This document shows positions 18,108 through 26,354 of a stretch of 64,000 bases of DNA, in pieces. Numbering within the stretch: position 1 is the first letter of the stretch; the number at the start of each line of letters is the position of its first letter. The stretch spans positions 744,001-808,000 of the forward strand of contig JACKIK010000001.1 of the NCBI GenBank assembly GCA_020638455.1, in the 5' to 3' direction. Origin of the DNA: Hyphomonas sp. (GTDB taxonomy: Bacteria > Pseudomonadota > Alphaproteobacteria > Caulobacterales > Hyphomonadaceae). The position numbers were made by a program, and so were the translations under genes. Below the pieces are notes generated by a model. It was given only the letters and a program-made list of their open reading frames with translations. It was not told where the DNA came from and did no database searches.

Positions 18108-19035
18108 TCAGCCGGACCGCCGCCTCAGCCGCTGCTCGCGGATGGTGATATAGGCCGTCGCCGTGACGATGATCGCCGTCCCGACCCAGGTCCAGTGACC
18201 GGGCAGGACATGGAACATCAGCCAGTCGACCGTCGCCGCCATGGGCAGGCGCAGATAGTCGATCGGCGAGAGGAAGGACGCATCGCCGATCGCCATGCCG
18301 CGGATATAGCAATACTGCCCGGCCACCCCGCACCCACCCATCAGGGCGATCAGGCCCCAGTCATGCAGCGACGGCGCCTCGGCCGGCCATTTCCAGATCG
18401 CCAGCGGCAGCAGCATGCAGGACGACAGCAGGTTCGCCCAGATCAGCAGCGTCACCGGCTTGTGGCGGCGCGACAGCACCTTCACCAGCGTGATCGCCCC
18501 GGCCATGCAGAAGGCGGCGCCCAGGGCCAGCAGCGTTCCGAGGCTGATGCCCGACTGCGGCTGGGTCATGATCAGCACGCCGACAAAGCCCGCCAGTGTC
18601 GCGCCCCAGCGGTGCCATCCGACCGGCTCCTTGAGGATCAGGAAGGCGATCACGGTGATGAACAGCGCCCGCGAGAAGCTGATCGCGTTGAATGCCGACA
18701 GCGGCAGGCCGAACTGGGCCGATACTGCGTAGAAGGAGAGGATGAACCCCATCGTGCCGAACAGGCTGCGCAAGAGGACGAAGCCCGGCTGGTGCACCCT
18801 GAGGATCGACAGGCCGTTCCGCAGTAACACCGGAAAGGTGATGACCAGTGCGATGAAGGCGCGCCAGAAGGCGAGGAATCCCGGGTCGAAGTGCGATGAT
18901 TGCAGCTTCGACAGGGTCAGGAAGGCGGTAAACACCGCTCCCGACGCGACCATCCACAGCGCCCCCTCCAGGTTGCGGGCCCCGCTGGCGGCATTAACCT
19001 CGGCTAAACCGGATTGGTCAGGACTGATCGCCATG
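18108..19035 (-). CDS. EamA (DMT superfamily) transporter
   Basis: The protein has about 308 residues and ten hydrophobic helices in two EamA repeats. The first repeat shows FWRAFIALVITFPVLL and the second ITLVKVLSRRHKPVTLLIWA. Basic residues at the C-terminus (REQRLRRRSG) are typical of a cytoplasmic end. These carriers export or import amino acids, nucleosides and related metabolites; the substrate here is unknown. The ATG at 19035 overlaps, head to head, the ATG of the divergent 94-residue gene in a single CATG. The next in-frame ATG (near 18951) would remove that overlap but trim the N-terminus. Confidence 0.82.
18994..19008 (+). promoter_or_regulatory. CtrA-like site upstream of the 94-residue gene
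   Basis: TTAA-CCTCGGC-TAAA matches TTAA-N7-TTAA at seven of eight defined bases and lies 26 bp before the ATG at 19034. It falls within the first codons of the divergent DMT gene as annotated. Confidence 0.3.
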
Positions 19036-19317
19036 CTTGCCTTTACGCCTTCCGAGATCGACGAGATCGACGCCCTGTGGCGCAGCCTGCCGCCGGACCA
19101 TATGTGGACCGGCTGGGCCGCGGCCGGCGAGACGCCGGAGCAGGTCTGGATATTCCGCACCCGCGCGCACTGGCGCCGCTTTCCGCTGAAGAAGACCGAT
19201 ACGGGCTATACATTGTCCGACGAGCGCGGCCGGCGCGTGATCCGCGCCGACTCCCTGCAGGAATTGCTGGTCGCTGTCGAGGCCATCCCGGGTCTCGACC
19301 CGAATTCACGCCGCTGA
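19034..19317 (+). CDS. Small hypothetical protein
   Basis: The 94-residue soluble protein begins MLAFTPSEIDEIDALWRSLP and has no membrane segment or signal peptide. It is rich in Arg and aromatic residues (VWIFRTRAHWRRFPLKKTD) and ends with a probable helix. I do not recognise a family. It may be real because the frame keeps codon usage like its neighbours and ends just before the convergent SDR stop. Its ATG overlaps that of the divergent DMT gene, so one of the two starts may need revision. Confidence 0.5.
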
Positions 19318-19324
19318 CGCGCGC

Positions 19325-20206
19325 TCAAAGTTTCAGGCTGCCAGCCCCGGCCATCATCTGCTCCGCCTGTTCCGGCGTGATGCCGAGCGCATCGAGGATC
19401 GGCCCGCCGGCCGTCTCGTCCCAGGAGTGGCGCGGCCCGACCGTGATGCCGCCATCGACTGTGAACTGGCTGCCGGTGACGAATTCCGACGCATCCGAGC
19501 CGAGGAAAGCCGCCATTTCGGCGATGTCCCGGCCGCGGCCCACGCGTCCGATCGGCTGGATGGAGCCGCCATTCTGCGCCAGCATCTCGGCCATCTGGTC
19601 GGCCACTTCGCGCGGCAGGCCGAGCGAGGCGCCGAAGATCGATGTGGCAATGAAGCCCGGCAGGATCGCATTGACGCGCACCCTGTATTTCGCGAGCTGC
19701 GCAGCGGCGATGCGCGAGAAATGCGCGACGCCGCACTTGGCGACCGAATAAGTGATCGGTGCCCAGCCGGCTTCCAGCGCCGAGATGGACGAGGTGTTGA
19801 TAATCGACCCGCCCTTTTCCTTCATGCGGGCGGCGGCATATTGCGTGCCGAAGAAGACCTGCTTCAGCAGCAGGTTCATGGTCGTGTCGTAGCCGGCTTC
19901 GTCGAGTTCCTCGATATTGGCAGGCGCACCGCCGCTGCCGGCATTGTTCCAGGCGATGTCGAGCTGGCCGAAATGGCTGATGGCGCCCTCCATGACACCC
20001 TCAAGCTCGGCGAGGTCGGTCACGTCGCAATGGATGTAGCGGACGGTATCGGTACCGAAGCGGGTCTCCAGCGCCCGGCCTTTCTCGTCCTGGATGTCGG
20101 CGGCAATGACCCGCGCGCCAGCCTCCACGAAGGTCTCGACCCCGGCAAGCCCAATTCCGCTTGCCGCCCCTGTAATCACCGCCACCTTGCCGCTGAGATC
20201 CGCCAT
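19325..20206 (-). CDS. Short-chain dehydrogenase/reductase (classical SDR)
   Basis: The 293-residue classical SDR has the cofactor motif TGAASGIGLAGVETFVEAGA, an acidic residue after the second strand (AADIQD) favouring NAD, the NNAG motif (WNNAGSG) and the active-site serine in IINTSSISALEAG. The expected catalytic Tyr-Lys appears as ITYSVAKCGV, and PGFIAT follows it. The C-terminal ends with the family VTGSQFTVDGG. GGAGG precedes the ATG at 20206. The substrate is unknown; the gene stands alone, converging on the small hypothetical gene with 7 bp between stops. Confidence 0.9.
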   Translation of the reverse strand: MADLSGKVAVITGAASGIGLAGVETFVEAGARVIAADIQDEKGRALETRFGTDTVRYIHCDVTDLAELEGVMEGAISHFGQLDIAWNNAGSGGAPANIEELDEAGYDTTMNLLLKQVFFGTQYAAARMKEKGGSIINTSSISALEAGWAPITYSVAKCGVAHFSRIAAAQLAKYRVRVNAILPGFIATSIFGASLGLPREVADQMAEMLAQNGGSIQPIGRVGRGRDIAEMAAFLGSDASEFVTGSQFTVDGGITVGPRHSWDETAGGPILDALGITPEQAEQMMAGAGSLKL

Positions 20207-20312
20207 GTATGTTTCCTCCGTTTTCCCGATCATGGGTCGGGGTTCCGCTGCGGACGTCAAGCGGGGTCGCAACACTTCTTGCGGCGGGCCGGGGCGAAGA
20301 TAGTGTTCCCGG

Positions 20313-20894
20313 ATGCACGGAACCTTCTTCTACCTGACGCACCCCCAGGTGCAGATCGACCCGGACATTCCGGTGCCGGATTGGGGGCTCTCCGAAACCG
20401 GCCGCGGCCGCGCTGCCCTTGCCGCGCAGCTGCCGGCCCTGCAGGCGGTTGCACGCGTCTATTCCAGCGCGGAAAGAAAGGCCGTCGAGACCGCCGCCAT
20501 CATTGCCGGCACATCTGGTGTGCCGGTATTCGAATTGCCGCGAACGCACGAGAATGACCGCTCCGCGACCGGGTTCCTGCCGCCGGACGAATTCGAAGCC
20601 GTCGCCGATGCCTTTTTCGCCAGTCCTTCTGAAAGCGTGCGTGGCTGGGAGCGCGCGGCAGACGCACAGGCACGGATCGTGGCGGAAACGGCGGACGCCA
20701 TTCATCAGGCACTGGTGCAGGACATCCTGATGGTGGGGCACGGCGCCGTCGGCACATTGCTTTATTGCCACCTCGCTGGCCTGGCCATCTCCCGCAGGCA
20801 TGACCAGCCGGCAGGCGGCGGAAACCTGTTCGCCTACCAGCCCGCGGCGCGGCGCATGCTGCACCCCTGGAAGCCGGTCGAGACGCTTGCCTGA
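20313..20894 (+). CDS. Histidine phosphatase family protein with altered RHG motif
   Basis: The 193-residue protein matches the phosphoglycerate-mutase-like fold. SETGRGRAALAAQL, RVYSSAERKAVETAAII and VGHGAVGTLL are the later conserved blocks, including the second catalytic His. The opening motif, normally L-x-R-H-G, is FFYLTHPQVQ, so the nucleophilic His is kept but the Arg is replaced by Thr and the Gly by Pro. Family members hydrolyse phosphate esters or act as mutases. Activity is uncertain given the changed motif; the substrate is unknown. Confidence 0.8.
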   Translation: MHGTFFYLTHPQVQIDPDIPVPDWGLSETGRGRAALAAQLPALQAVARVYSSAERKAVETAAIIAGTSGVPVFELPRTHENDRSATGFLPPDEFEAVADAFFASPSESVRGWERAADAQARIVAETADAIHQALVQDILMVGHGAVGTLLYCHLAGLAISRRHDQPAGGGNLFAYQPAARRMLHPWKPVETLA

Positions 20895-20897
20895 ACC

Positions 20898-21752
20898 TCA
20901 GCGCCGCTTCAGGCCGAGGCGCTTCCAGAAGATGCGGTCCAGCATGCGCTTGGGCAGGCGTGAAGGGATGGTCCAGTTGGTGAACTTGTCGGGCACGGGC
21001 GCATAGCGTGCCTTCGGCTTCGGCGCGGTCAGCGCTTCGGCGATGACCTTGCCGATCTCTTCCGGCAGCAGGCCGGTGTGCCCGCCATCGACCATGACCC
21101 TCTCGAAGGTCTTGACCGCGTCGGACCAGTCGCTGTCCGCATAAGGACCGCTTTCATTCTCCGCTTCCGCCTTGTCCCAGATCGGCGTCCTCACCGCACC
21201 GGGGCCGACGGCAATCGCATCGATGCCATAGATGACGAGTTCCCGGCGGAGCGAATCCGTCATGGCTTCCACGGCATGCTTGGTCGCCGTGTACGGCCCG
21301 AGGAAGGGCGCGGAAATCCGTCCGCCGACACTGGTGATGTTGACGATCCGGCCCGGCGGCCCGCTACGTTTCGGATCTGCGCCGAGCAGGGGCACGAAGG
21401 CCTGCGTCGCCTGTAACAGGCCGAAGACGTTGACTTCGAACTGGGTCCGGAACTCGTCCATCGGCACGAGGGCCAGCGGGCCGAACTTGGCGATGCCGGC
21501 ATTGTTGACGAGGCCGCCGAGGCGCTGGCCCGCCAACGCCTCGCTGACCGTCCCGACAGCGGCGGCGAGCTGCGCCGGGTCTGTCACGTCGAGGATGAGC
21601 GGGACCACGCTTCCGCTGGCGGACTGTTTCAGCGCCTCGCCATCGGCTTCCTTGCGGACACCGGCAAAGACCTGCCAGCCCCTTGCCGCCATCTCCCTCG
21701 CCGCGGCCGCCCCTATGCCGGTGGACGCACCGGTAATCACGACTGTCTTCAT
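20898..21752 (-). CDS. Short-chain dehydrogenase, retinol-dehydrogenase-like SDR
   Basis: The 284-residue SDR has TGASTGIGAAAAREMAARG, the aspartate in LILDVTD, GLVNNAGIAKFGPL, a serine in IVNITSVGGRIS and the catalytic YTATKHAVEAM. A long basic C-terminal tail (WTIPSRLPKRMLDRIFWKRL) could be a membrane-contact helix. The set of motifs is close to the bacterial relatives of 11-beta-HSD/retinol dehydrogenases. It reduces or oxidises a small carbonyl or alcohol; which one is unknown. It overlaps nothing and converges on the histidine phosphatase gene. Confidence 0.88.
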   Translation of the reverse strand: MKTVVITGASTGIGAAAAREMAARGWQVFAGVRKEADGEALKQSASGSVVPLILDVTDPAQLAAAVGTVSEALAGQRLGGLVNNAGIAKFGPLALVPMDEFRTQFEVNVFGLLQATQAFVPLLGADPKRSGPPGRIVNITSVGGRISAPFLGPYTATKHAVEAMTDSLRRELVIYGIDAIAVGPGAVRTPIWDKAEAENESGPYADSDWSDAVKTFERVMVDGGHTGLLPEEIGKVIAEALTAPKPKARYAPVPDKFTNWTIPSRLPKRMLDRIFWKRLGLKRR

Positions 21753-21786
21753 GGCTGGGTCCTTCCCATGCATGCCGGAAGGGAAG

Positions 21787-22239
21787 CTAGCTCCCCTGCG
21801 CCGACTTTCCACCCTCGATCACGCGAAAGGCCGGACGCCCCTGCTGGCGCGGCGGGGTCTCCGGCTCAGGCGACGGTGCTTCGGCGGGCAGGGTGTCTTC
21901 TGCGTCTTCATCAACCTGGCGCACGCGTGGCGGCGGGCGGCCGCCCATGCCCTTCTTGCCCGCGCGGCTGGCGAAGCCCTTGCGGGCCTTGCCGCGGGCC
22001 TTCTTGTCGATTTCCTTCAGCTTCACCTGCTGGAGCTGTGAGAGCGCTTCGCCCTCGTCGCCCTTCATCGGGTCGGCAAAGGCGGAGCCGTATTTCTCGA
22101 CGCGCTCTTCGACTTCCTCAAGGAATTGCCGCTCCCAGTCGGACAGCGGCGGGCCCTTGCCCTGTTCGGCAAGTTCGGCCGCCTTGCGCAGCTTGCGCAG
22201 CGCGGCCCGCTTCTTCCGTTCGTCGACATCCCTGCCCAT
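21787..22239 (-). CDS. Hypothetical charged protein
   Basis: The 150-residue protein is strongly charged. The N-terminal half is helical with KKRAALRKLRKAAELAEQGK and a conserved-looking LSDWERQFLEEVEERVEKYG; the middle is basic (KKARGKARKGFASRAGKKGM); the C-terminal half is Pro/Glu-rich and likely disordered. No known domain is evident. It lies 38 bp downstream of gapR on the same strand and may share its transcript. A nucleic-acid-associated role is only suggested by charge and neighbour. Confidence 0.6.
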   Translation of the reverse strand: MGRDVDERKKRAALRKLRKAAELAEQGKGPPLSDWERQFLEEVEERVEKYGSAFADPMKGDEGEALSQLQQVKLKEIDKKARGKARKGFASRAGKKGMGGRPPPRVRQVDEDAEDTLPAEAPSPEPETPPRQQGRPAFRVIEGGKSAQGS

Positions 22240-22277
22240 GGCGCCAGTCTAGGCTGCTGCGGGCGGGCGGGCCAAGC

Positions 22278-22538
22278 CTATTCCTCGCCGAGCGCGATCA
22301 GGTAGGTCTCCAGCATCATTTCCTGCTCGTCGCGGTCGGCCTTGTCGATCTTGCGCAGCTTGATCACCTGGCGCAGCGCCTTGGTGTCGAAGCCGAAGGC
22401 CTTGGCCTCGGCATAGATTTCCTTGATCTGCTCGGCGACCTCTTTCTTTTCCTCTTCCAGACGCTCGATCTTGGCGACGGTCTGGCGGAGCTTTTCGCGG
22501 GTCGCTTCAGTGAGGTGGGTGATCGCAGAATCGTCCAT
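22278..22538 (-). CDS. gapR: GapR (DUF2312) nucleoid-associated protein
   Basis: The 86-residue protein has the exact GapR layout: a long coiled-coil helix (KIERLEEEKKEVAEQIKEIY) then AEAKAFGFDTKALRQVIKLR and the C-terminal basic-acidic helix. Caulobacter GapR tetramers clamp AT-rich, overtwisted DNA ahead of replication and transcription machinery and are important for chromosome replication. DUF2312 is largely an alphaproteobacterial family, so it supports the taxonomic call. No lipobox or signal peptide is present. Confidence 0.88.
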   Translation of the reverse strand: MDDSAITHLTEATREKLRQTVAKIERLEEEKKEVAEQIKEIYAEAKAFGFDTKALRQVIKLRKIDKADRDEQEMMLETYLIALGEE

Positions 22539-22580
22539 GGCGCGCTCCAGTCATGTCTCGGAATCGGAAAGAGCCGCGTC

Positions 22581-23525
22581 TTAGCGGGTCTCGCCGCCGC
22601 TGGCCAGACGGCGAATGGCGTCGGCAACATCTGCCCCGTGGCGATGGTGCGGCATGTGACCTTCGTCCGGCAGGATGACGAGATCCAGCGCGACCTGCTT
22701 CTTGAGGCGCGCCGTGTGTTTCTTCGGCGTGATCACGGTGTCCTTGCTGCCGGAAAACACCGTGATCGGCATTGCCAGCTCGCCGTAGCGTTCGGATTGG
22801 GCGGCAAGTTCCAGTTCCAGCCGGCGCACATCGCGAGCATTTGCGCGGAAGGCCGGCGGGCGGAACAGGAGGCCGATGCCGGACTTGTCGTAGTAGCCTT
22901 CCGGCGCCGGGGCAGGGTCGAACACATTGTCGATGCCGGCCGCCACCTGCGCCGGGCCGACCAGTGGCACGACCTGGCTGAACAGCGGGCCGAACAGACC
23001 CGAGGCCGCGAAGCGGTTGTACCAGGCGTGCCCGCCGCCGCCCCAGTCATGGGTGACCGGAGCGAGCAGGACAAGCGCCTTCACGAGGTCCGGCCGGTCG
23101 AGCGCAAGGCGCAGCGCCACCGCGCCGCCGAAGGAATGACCGACCACGACAGACGGCTCGCCACCCGCCGCTTCATCCAGCACGCCGGCCATCTGGGCCG
23201 CCTGCACAGCCAGCGTGTCGCTGCCCGGCGGCCGGGCGGAATAGCCATGGCCCGGCCGGTCTGCCATCAGCACACGGAACTGGTCTGCCAGCCGCGGGGC
23301 AAGCGTCCAGCTGAATTCGCGCGCATTGGCGCTGGCGCCATGGATCATCAGGACGGCTTCCGGCCCCGTCCCTGCCTCGAGCACGTGCACGTCATAGCCG
23401 CGCACCGGGACACGCCGGCCCGTGGCGGGATGCGCTTTCTCCACCCTTGCCGTGTAGGCGTTCGAACTCGCAACGGCGCCGAGGCCGGTTGCCGACAGGG
23501 TCGTGAGCGCGGCCGCCGTCAGCAT
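22581..23525 (-). CDS. Alpha/beta hydrolase
   Basis: The 314-residue protein has an N-terminal hydrophobic stretch (TAAALTTLSATGLGAVASSN), probably a signal anchor. It is followed by a complete alpha/beta hydrolase fold: oxyanion region LMIHGASANAREF, nucleophile elbow VVGHSFGGAVALRLAL, acid in FSGSKDTVITP and base in LPDEGHMPHHRHG. The DRPGHGYSARP segment is typical of haloperoxidase/epoxide hydrolase relatives. The substrate is not predictable. The upstream TPR gene ends 5 bp before the ATG at 23525, so they form an operon. Confidence 0.85.
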   Translation of the reverse strand: MLTAAALTTLSATGLGAVASSNAYTARVEKAHPATGRRVPVRGYDVHVLEAGTGPEAVLMIHGASANAREFSWTLAPRLADQFRVLMADRPGHGYSARPPGSDTLAVQAAQMAGVLDEAAGGEPSVVVGHSFGGAVALRLALDRPDLVKALVLLAPVTHDWGGGGHAWYNRFAASGLFGPLFSQVVPLVGPAQVAAGIDNVFDPAPAPEGYYDKSGIGLLFRPPAFRANARDVRRLELELAAQSERYGELAMPITVFSGSKDTVITPKKHTARLKKQVALDLVILPDEGHMPHHRHGADVADAIRRLASGGETR

Positions 23526-23529
23526 GGGA

Positions 23530-24066
23530 TCAGAGCCCCCGGCCCTCTGCCTGCTTGACCAGCCGCTTTTCGGCCGAGCGCGCCTCGCGCATGGTGGGAT
23601 AGACCGCCAGCGCCTCGCGCCAGGCATCCAGCGCTTGGTCCGGCGCGTCCATCGCCTCGAACAGCATCGCAAGCTGGGACCAGGCGCCGAAATGGCGCGG
23701 CTCCAGCTTCAGCGCTTCGTTCAGGTCGCGCAGCGCCTCGGTGAAATTTTCCTGCTGCATGAAGATCGTGGCCCGCCGGTTCCAGGACTCGGCATAGTCC
23801 GGCTTGATCAGGATGGCGCGGTCATAGAAGGTCCGCGCCACGTCCAGCATGCCGACCTTCTGGGCGTCGACGCCGCGCTGCATGATCATATCCACCGTGG
23901 GCGACCCGGATTCGAGCCACGAGGCCCAGATATCCTGCGCAATGTCATTGGCCTCGGCTTCGCTGGGCGCGTTCTTCAGCTTTTCGAACATCGCGTCCGA
24001 AGGCTCGGCCATGGCGGCAAGGCCGGTCAGGGCCAGCAGGACGGACAGGAGGACGGCTCTCAGCAT
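23530..24066 (-). CDS. Exported TPR-repeat protein
   Basis: The 178-residue protein has a signal peptide (MLRAVLLSVLLALTGLAAMA, then EPSD) and at least two tetratricopeptide repeats: FYDRAILIKPDYAESWNRRA and LRDLNEALKLEPRHFGAWSQ. It is likely periplasmic and a protein-interaction adaptor. It sits directly upstream of the alpha/beta hydrolase gene with only a few bases between. No enzymatic motif is seen. Confidence 0.85.
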   Translation of the reverse strand: MLRAVLLSVLLALTGLAAMAEPSDAMFEKLKNAPSEAEANDIAQDIWASWLESGSPTVDMIMQRGVDAQKVGMLDVARTFYDRAILIKPDYAESWNRRATIFMQQENFTEALRDLNEALKLEPRHFGAWSQLAMLFEAMDAPDQALDAWREALAVYPTMREARSAEKRLVKQAEGRGL

Positions 24067-24114
24067 GGGGTGAATATGAGTGCCCGGAGCGTGCCCGGCA
24101 ATCGCAACTTGCTG

Positions 24115-24723
24115 TCAGAGCAGGCCTTCGGCCCGAAGAGCCCGTTCGAGGCCCGCCGCGCCCTCGAACAGGTGCGTCCGGAAGCCGAGCGCATCTGCAG
24201 CCTCGATATTCCTAGCGCTGTCGTCGATGAAGAAGACGTCCTCCGGCGCGGCGCCCCCCATCTTGTCCAGCGTGTGGGCAAAGATTGCCGGGTCCGGCTT
24301 CACGAGGCCGAGATCGCCGGACACGACGACATGGGCGAAACGGTTCACAAGCGGGAAATGCTGCTGCATCAGCGGCCAGGTTTCGGATGGCATGTTGGAG
24401 AGAGCATAAAGCGGCACGCCGCGGGTCTCCAGTCGCCCGATCAGCTCGGGCGTTCCCTCGACATAGCCGTCGAACATCTCCATCCAGCGCCCGCCCCAGG
24501 CCCTGATCGCTTCTTCATAGCGGGGATATTGCGCGATCAGCGGCGGGGCATTGTCGGCGAAGCTGACACCGGCATCGTGCTGCATGTGCCAGTCCATGGT
24601 GCAGACATTTGCGAGAAAGGAGTCGCGTTCCGCATCATCCGGAAGGATGCGCGAATACAAACGGGCCGGCTCCCAGTCGAGCACGACCCGTCCAAGATCG
24701 AAGAGGGCAATCCGGGCGGTCAT
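24115..24723 (-). CDS. HAD family (subfamily IA) hydrolase
   Basis: The 202-residue HAD protein has motif I ALFDLGRVVLDWEP, where the second acidic residue of DxD is replaced by Gly as in epoxide-hydrolase-N and haloacid-dehalogenase branches. Motif II is LYALSNMPSETWP, motif III lies in GLVKPDPAIFAH, and motif IV is VFFIDDSARNIEAADALG. The cap is the small alpha-helical type. The substrate is unknown. The rpmJ gene ends 32 bp upstream, so the two may be co-transcribed. Confidence 0.87.
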   Translation of the reverse strand: MTARIALFDLGRVVLDWEPARLYSRILPDDAERDSFLANVCTMDWHMQHDAGVSFADNAPPLIAQYPRYEEAIRAWGGRWMEMFDGYVEGTPELIGRLETRGVPLYALSNMPSETWPLMQQHFPLVNRFAHVVVSGDLGLVKPDPAIFAHTLDKMGGAAPEDVFFIDDSARNIEAADALGFRTHLFEGAAGLERALRAEGLL

Positions 24724-24755
24724 CCTACCGCCGCAATTGCCCGTTCATGTTCGGC

Positions 24756-24881
24756 TCAGCCCTGCTTTGCTTTGAAGCGGGGATCGGTCTTGTTGATCAC
24801 ATAGACCTTGCCCTTGCGGCGCACGACCTTGCAATCGCGGTGACGCGACTTGAGCGATTTGAGAGACGAGCGGACTTTCAT
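24756..24881 (-). CDS. rpmJ: 50S ribosomal protein L36 (zinc-free form)
   Basis: The 41-residue product starts MKVRSSLKSLKSRHRDCKVV and ends TDPRFKAKQG, the standard alphaproteobacterial L36. It has a single Cys instead of the CxxC...C...H zinc ribbon, so it is the C-minus form that does not need zinc. It sits divergent from the mltB-like gene; the 111-bp gap holds both promoters. Confidence 0.95.
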   Translation of the reverse strand: MKVRSSLKSLKSRHRDCKVVRRKGKVYVINKTDPRFKAKQG

Positions 24882-24992
24882 GGGGCTGCCCTGTGGGTCA
24901 TAAGGAATTGGAAAGCGGTGCGAGTAATGAATCCGGTCATCAGAGTCAAGGATGCGCGCTGTCATGCGCGTGTGATCGCAGGAGCTGGGAAA

Positions 24993-26354
24993 GTGGCACG
25001 GCTGGCGGTTGAACGCTCGCACATTGCCGGCGCAGCGGTGCTGGCCGGGCTCCTGGCGTCCTGCGCCGCCGGCCCGCAGACACCGCCCGTCACCTCCACA
25101 CCGCCCCCGCTCGTCACGCAGCAGCCACCCGCCGAGACCGGGCCGATTACCTACAAGTCCAGCGGAAACAAGGACATGGATGCCTGGCGCGCCTCCTTCT
25201 CTGCACGCGCCCTTGCCTCGGGCCGTGACCGCACCGTGGTCAAGTCTTTCCTTGAGAACATCAGCCCGATCGACCTCTGGCTCGGCTCCGAAGTGCAGGC
25301 CGCAGCCACCGGCATTTCCGACCAGGCCGAGTTTGCAAAACCCATCTGGGATTATCTGAAAGTGCCGCTGGGCGACAGCCGGGTCTCGACCGGGACAGAA
25401 AAGCTGCAGGACGAAGCCGGCCTGTTCGACCGGATCGAGGCGACTTATGGCGTCGACCGCCAGGTCGTCGCCGCGATCTGGGGCATGGAAACCAGCTTCG
25501 GGGCCGTGATCGGCAATTTCGATGCCCCCAATACGCTCGCCAACATGGCCGTCGAGGGGCGGCGCAAGACCCTCGCCGAGAACGAGCTGCTGACGCTGAT
25601 GAAAGTGGTCGAGCGGGGCGATGCCACGCGGCAGGACCTGATTGCGGGCTGGGCCGGGGCGATGGGCCAGACCCAGTTCATGCCGTCGACCTATCTTGCC
25701 TATGGCGTCGATTTCGACGGCGACGGCAAGAAGGACATCTGGAAGAGCGATGCCGATGCGCTGGCATCGGCGGCCAACTATCTCGCCCAGTCCGGATACG
25801 CCAGGGGCCAGCCCTGGGGCGTGGAGGTGGTCGTGCCACCCGACTATGATTACAGCTTGGCAGACGGCCAGGAACGCCGGCTCGAGACCTGGGTTGCGAC
25901 AGGCGTCACGCCGATCGCCGGCGGGAATTTCAGCACCAATGGCGCCGATTATGCCGAGCTCTGGCTGCCTGCCGGCGCCGATGGTCCGAAATACCTGCTG
26001 TTCCACAATTTCAGCGTGTTCAAGAAGTACAACAACGCCGATTCCTACGCCTTTGCCGTCGGCCTGTCGGGTGATGCCTTCCTCGGCGCGCGCGGCCCTG
26101 TCACAGCCTGGCCGACACAGCTCGCGCCGCTGAGCGTCGCCGACATCAAGCTGCTGCAGGCCGGCCTCAACTCGAAAGGCTACGATGCGGGCGTTGTGGA
26201 CGGCATTGCCGGGCGGAAGACGAAAACGGCGCTGCAGGGCTTTCAGAAGGATCGCGGCATGGTCGCCGACGGCTATCCGACCAAGGCCATGCTTGCAGCC
26301 GTGACCGGTCAGGACAGCGCAACGGCGGCCGCCGCGGCGGCGTCGGTCGACTGA
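24993..26354 (+). CDS. MltB-like lytic murein transglycosylase lipoprotein
   Basis: The 453-residue protein starts at a GTG preceded by GGAGCTGG, giving a lipoprotein signal that ends LLASC-A. A longer reading from ATG 24927 is possible. The SLT_2 domain contains the catalytic glutamate in IWGMETSFGAVIG, then AGAMGQTQFMPSTYLAYGVD and DFDGDGKKDIW. A C-terminal peptidoglycan-binding domain (LLQAGLNSKGYDAGVVDGIA, GRKTKTALQGFQKD) completes it. Such enzymes cleave the MurNAc-GlcNAc bond to 1,6-anhydro ends. Its stop is abutted by the convergent MFS stop (TGA|TCA). Confidence 0.9.
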   Translation: MARLAVERSHIAGAAVLAGLLASCAAGPQTPPVTSTPPPLVTQQPPAETGPITYKSSGNKDMDAWRASFSARALASGRDRTVVKSFLENISPIDLWLGSEVQAAATGISDQAEFAKPIWDYLKVPLGDSRVSTGTEKLQDEAGLFDRIEATYGVDRQVVAAIWGMETSFGAVIGNFDAPNTLANMAVEGRRKTLAENELLTLMKVVERGDATRQDLIAGWAGAMGQTQFMPSTYLAYGVDFDGDGKKDIWKSDADALASAANYLAQSGYARGQPWGVEVVVPPDYDYSLADGQERRLETWVATGVTPIAGGNFSTNGADYAELWLPAGADGPKYLLFHNFSVFKKYNNADSYAFAVGLSGDAFLGARGPVTAWPTQLAPLSVADIKLLQAGLNSKGYDAGVVDGIAGRKTKTALQGFQKDRGMVADGYPTKAMLAAVTGQDSATAAAAAASVD

